NCBI GenBank assembly: GCA_041161475.1
Contig: JBEAUL010000060.1
Span: forward strand, 1 to 9,149
From: JBEAUL01 sp041161475
GTDB lineage: Bacteria > Pseudomonadota > Gammaproteobacteria > UBA6186 > Azoamicaceae
Length of the DNA: 9,149 bases
Direction: 5' to 3'
Under the pieces are notes generated by a model. That model was not told where the DNA came from. It ran no database searches and worked only from the letters and a program-made list of their open reading frames with translations. A program made the position numbers and the translations under genes. Of this stretch, positions 7,412 through 9,149 are shown piece by piece. Every line of letters starts with the position of its first letter. The first letter of the stretch is position 1.

Positions 7412-7429
7412 CTTATAACCTATTATAAG
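7412..7429 (-). promoter_or_regulatory. Palindrome overlapping a candidate -10 box before the three-gene cassette
   Basis: A perfect inverted repeat, CTTATAA at 7412-7418 and TTATAAG at 7423-7429 with four bases between, lies in the 83-base gap between ubiG and the first cassette gene. On the minus strand it contains a perfect TATAAT (7427-7422) and a second hexamer TATAAG (7417-7412). No convincing -35 is found. It could be a promoter with an overlapping operator, or a chance AT-rich palindrome. The stem has almost no GC, so it is unlikely to be a terminator for ubiG. Confidence 0.35.
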
Positions 7430-7444
7430 GATAGCAGATAATGC

Positions 7445-8161
7445 TTAACGCAACTTTTTCGCATGCACTAGGTAATTCACTGCCAAGGAAGCAGTCAGTT
7501 TTGCTTGTCTCGTCAAAGGATTATAGGCCATACCTTGTAGGGACTGAATACTCAGGTCTGAATCTCTGAGTAAAACATTGAGTTCGCTGGGACGAATAAA
7601 ATCTTGGTATCGATGGGTTCCCCTAGGCAACCATCTTAAGACGTACTCTACGCCAACAATTGCAAGCAAAAAAGACTTTGGCGTGCGGTTTAAGGTAGAT
7701 AAAAACAAATGGCCTCCCGGCTTGATAAAAGCCGATAAGCTACGCACCAATCGTGCTGGGTCTGCAACATGCTCTATGAGCTCTAAACAAGTCACCACAT
7801 CAAAGGTCTCTGCCTTATCTGGATTGTTTTCTAACCAGGCCTCTGCGGTTGACACATCATAATGAATATTCAGTGATTGGTCACGCGCATGTTTTTGTGC
7901 ACAATCAATAACCGCCTCGGCCGCATCAATGCCTGTGACAATTGCGCCTCGTTTACTTAAGCCCTCCGCAAGGATACCCCCTCCACAGCCTACGTCTAAT
8001 ACCTGCTTATCGAGTAAATCCACTCTGTCTGTAATGAATTGGGTTCGAACTGGATTAATTTCGTGTAATAAACGACAACTGCCTTCTTTATCCCACCAAT
8101 CCATTGCCATCGCATTAAATTGAGCGGTTTCTTGCGCCAATCGCGATTCATTTTTATCCAT
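7445..8161 (-). CDS. ubiG: Ubiquinone biosynthesis O-methyltransferase
   Basis: Carries out the two O-methylations of ubiquinone synthesis using S-adenosylmethionine; the family acts at the membrane-associated Ubi complex. The protein has 238 residues, the usual length. Visible motifs are WWDKEGSCRLLHEINPVR (22-39, typical of UbiG rather than other methyltransferases), SAM motif I VLDVGCGGG (54-62), the ribose-binding acidic residue in GIDAAE (77-82), CLELIEHV (125-132, the family's CxExxEHV block), IKPGGHLFLSTLNR (146-159) and the substrate-side LPRGTHRYQDFIRP. It looks intact, which points to quinone-based respiration. Its ATG lies only four bases after the argS stop and has only a weak GGA about 14 bases upstream, so it is probably translated by coupling to argS. 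Confidence 0.97.
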   Translation of the reverse strand: MDKNESRLAQETAQFNAMAMDWWDKEGSCRLLHEINPVRTQFITDRVDLLDKQVLDVGCGGGILAEGLSKRGAIVTGIDAAEAVIDCAQKHARDQSLNIHYDVSTAEAWLENNPDKAETFDVVTCLELIEHVADPARLVRSLSAFIKPGGHLFLSTLNRTPKSFLLAIVGVEYVLRWLPRGTHRYQDFIRPSELNVLLRDSDLSIQSLQGMAYNPLTRQAKLTASLAVNYLVHAKKLR

Positions 8162-8165
8162 GTGA

Positions 8166-9149
8166 CTACATTTTTTCCAATGTTTTTAAACCAAGTAATG
8201 AAAACCCTAAGCATAATACACGCTCTACTAGGCCACAGAGTAGCAGGCGACTGTTTTGATACTCAGATCCTTCCACACGACAATCATGAAAAAATCGATG
8301 AAATTTTTCTGCTAAACGAAATAAATAATCGGTTAACACATGTGGCATCAACTCACGTACGGTTTGATCAATAACATCCTCAAACTGACATAATAATAAT
8401 GCTAGACTACATTCTGCTGGTGCATCCAGTTGAATGGTATTCTTCTCCACCAAAGCAGACCAATCTACGCCCACTTTACGATATATACTGCGAATACGCA
8501 CAATGGCATAACTTAAAAATGCTGCGGTATTTCCCTCGAATTGCAACATTTTATCGTAATTAAACACATAGTTACTGACTCGATGACAAGACAAATCCGC
8601 GTATTTAACGGCATTAATACCCAGTGATTGCGCTGTATTGTCTAATAACGCGCCCGATAATGCAGGATTACGGGATTCAAGCGCGACTTTGGCCTTATCA
8701 ATTGCCGTTGTCAGCAAATCAATCAATTTTTCGGTATCCCCTTCTCGTGTTTTGAATTTTTTACCATCTGGTCGTAAAACCAATCCAAATGGCACATGGG
8801 ACACTTTGACCGATTCAGGTAAATAGCCAATCGCTTTCGCTGCTTGAAATACCATCTCAAAATGTTGTGATTGACCAGCATCTGTCACATAGATAATCCA
8901 ATCGGCATGTTCATCCTGTACTCGATGCTTAATAGCTGCCAAGTCCGTTGTGGCATAGTTATAGCCCCCATCTGATTTTTGAATCATCAAGGGCAATGGA
9001 TCACCGTCACGATTCACAAAACCCGGTAAAAATAAACAGGCTGCGCCGTTAGACGGTTGCAACAGGCCTGCTGTTTTACAATCATCCACCACCGATGCCA
9101 AAAATGGATTATAGAAAGACTCTCCTCTTGGAATAATCTCTACCGAGAG
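8166..9149 (-). CDS. argS: Arginine--tRNA ligase, C-terminal part (5' end outside the window)
   Basis: Charges tRNA-Arg with arginine. The reading frame is open to the right edge, giving 327 residues of a protein that is usually about 550-590, so the N-terminus with the HIGH motif lies outside. Codons before the TTG at 9101 still read as ArgS (PRGESFYNPF), so that TTG is internal and not the start. Visible parts are DGGYNYATTDLAAIKHR and YVTDAGQSQHFEMVF of the catalytic core, GLVLRPDGKKFKTREG (the KMSKS-equivalent loop), then FEGNTAAFLSYAIVRIRSIY and the all-helical DALR anticodon-binding domain. The protein ends in LKTLEKM, like the VERM ending of E. coli ArgS. It is followed after four bases by ubiG. 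Confidence 0.97.
   Translation of the reverse strand, partial: LSVEIIPRGESFYNPFLASVVDDCKTAGLLQPSNGAACLFLPGFVNRDGDPLPLMIQKSDGGYNYATTDLAAIKHRVQDEHADWIIYVTDAGQSQHFEMVFQAAKAIGYLPESVKVSHVPFGLVLRPDGKKFKTREGDTEKLIDLLTTAIDKAKVALESRNPALSGALLDNTAQSLGINAVKYADLSCHRVSNYVFNYDKMLQFEGNTAAFLSYAIVRIRSIYRKVGVDWSALVEKNTIQLDAPAECSLALLLCQFEDVIDQTVRELMPHVLTDYLFRLAEKFHRFFHDCRVEGSEYQNSRLLLCGLVERVLCLGFSLLGLKTLEKM

Noticed and set aside
8120..8374. Plus-strand open frame across the ubiG-argS junction
   Set aside because: It is fully antisense to conserved coding sequence of both genes and has no recognisable features.
9099..9101. TTG as the start of argS
   Set aside because: The frame stays open to the right edge and the 16 codons before the TTG still read as ArgS, so the gene is cut by the window end.

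Overview
This window looks like chromosome from a gammaproteobacterium, and a host-associated member of the Legionellales/Coxiella-like lineages is my best guess. The support is that GalU, ribosomal protein S1, CMP kinase, UbiG and ArgS all resemble gammaproteobacterial forms (S1 is close to the E. coli protein along its whole length), the DNA is moderately AT-rich by eye, and the unrecognised genes have the composition of accessory proteins in intracellular bacteria (Lys-rich block, Glu/Pro-rich linker, helical repeats, coiled coils). The lineage is inference; no species marker is visible.

Layout. Positions 3-1934 (+ strand) hold one large accessory protein: a helical N-terminal part, a Lys-rich block and acidic linker, and a C-terminal half with the residue pattern of a poly(A)-polymerase/CCA-enzyme-type nucleotidyltransferase. 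It converges on galU and overlaps it by 12 bases. All remaining genes are on the minus strand. In transcription order these are argS (runs off the right edge), ubiG, a cassette of three unrecognised genes (7361-6747, 6706-6353, 6341-5463), cmk, rpsA, an intrinsic terminator, and galU.

How they fit together. argS-ubiG (4-base gap) and cmk-rpsA are housekeeping pairs for tRNA charging, ubiquinone synthesis, pyrimidine nucleotide supply and translation. galU makes UDP-glucose for surface polysaccharide. The cassette between ubiG and cmk is the novel part. Its first and last genes are paralogues over the whole length of the shorter one, and its small middle gene appears to match the C-terminal region that the first gene lacks. 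So the first two genes together rebuild the architecture of the third, as if an ancestral duplicate had split in two. No IS element, tRNA, rRNA, CRISPR array or long intergenic region is visible; every gap between genes is under 100 bases.
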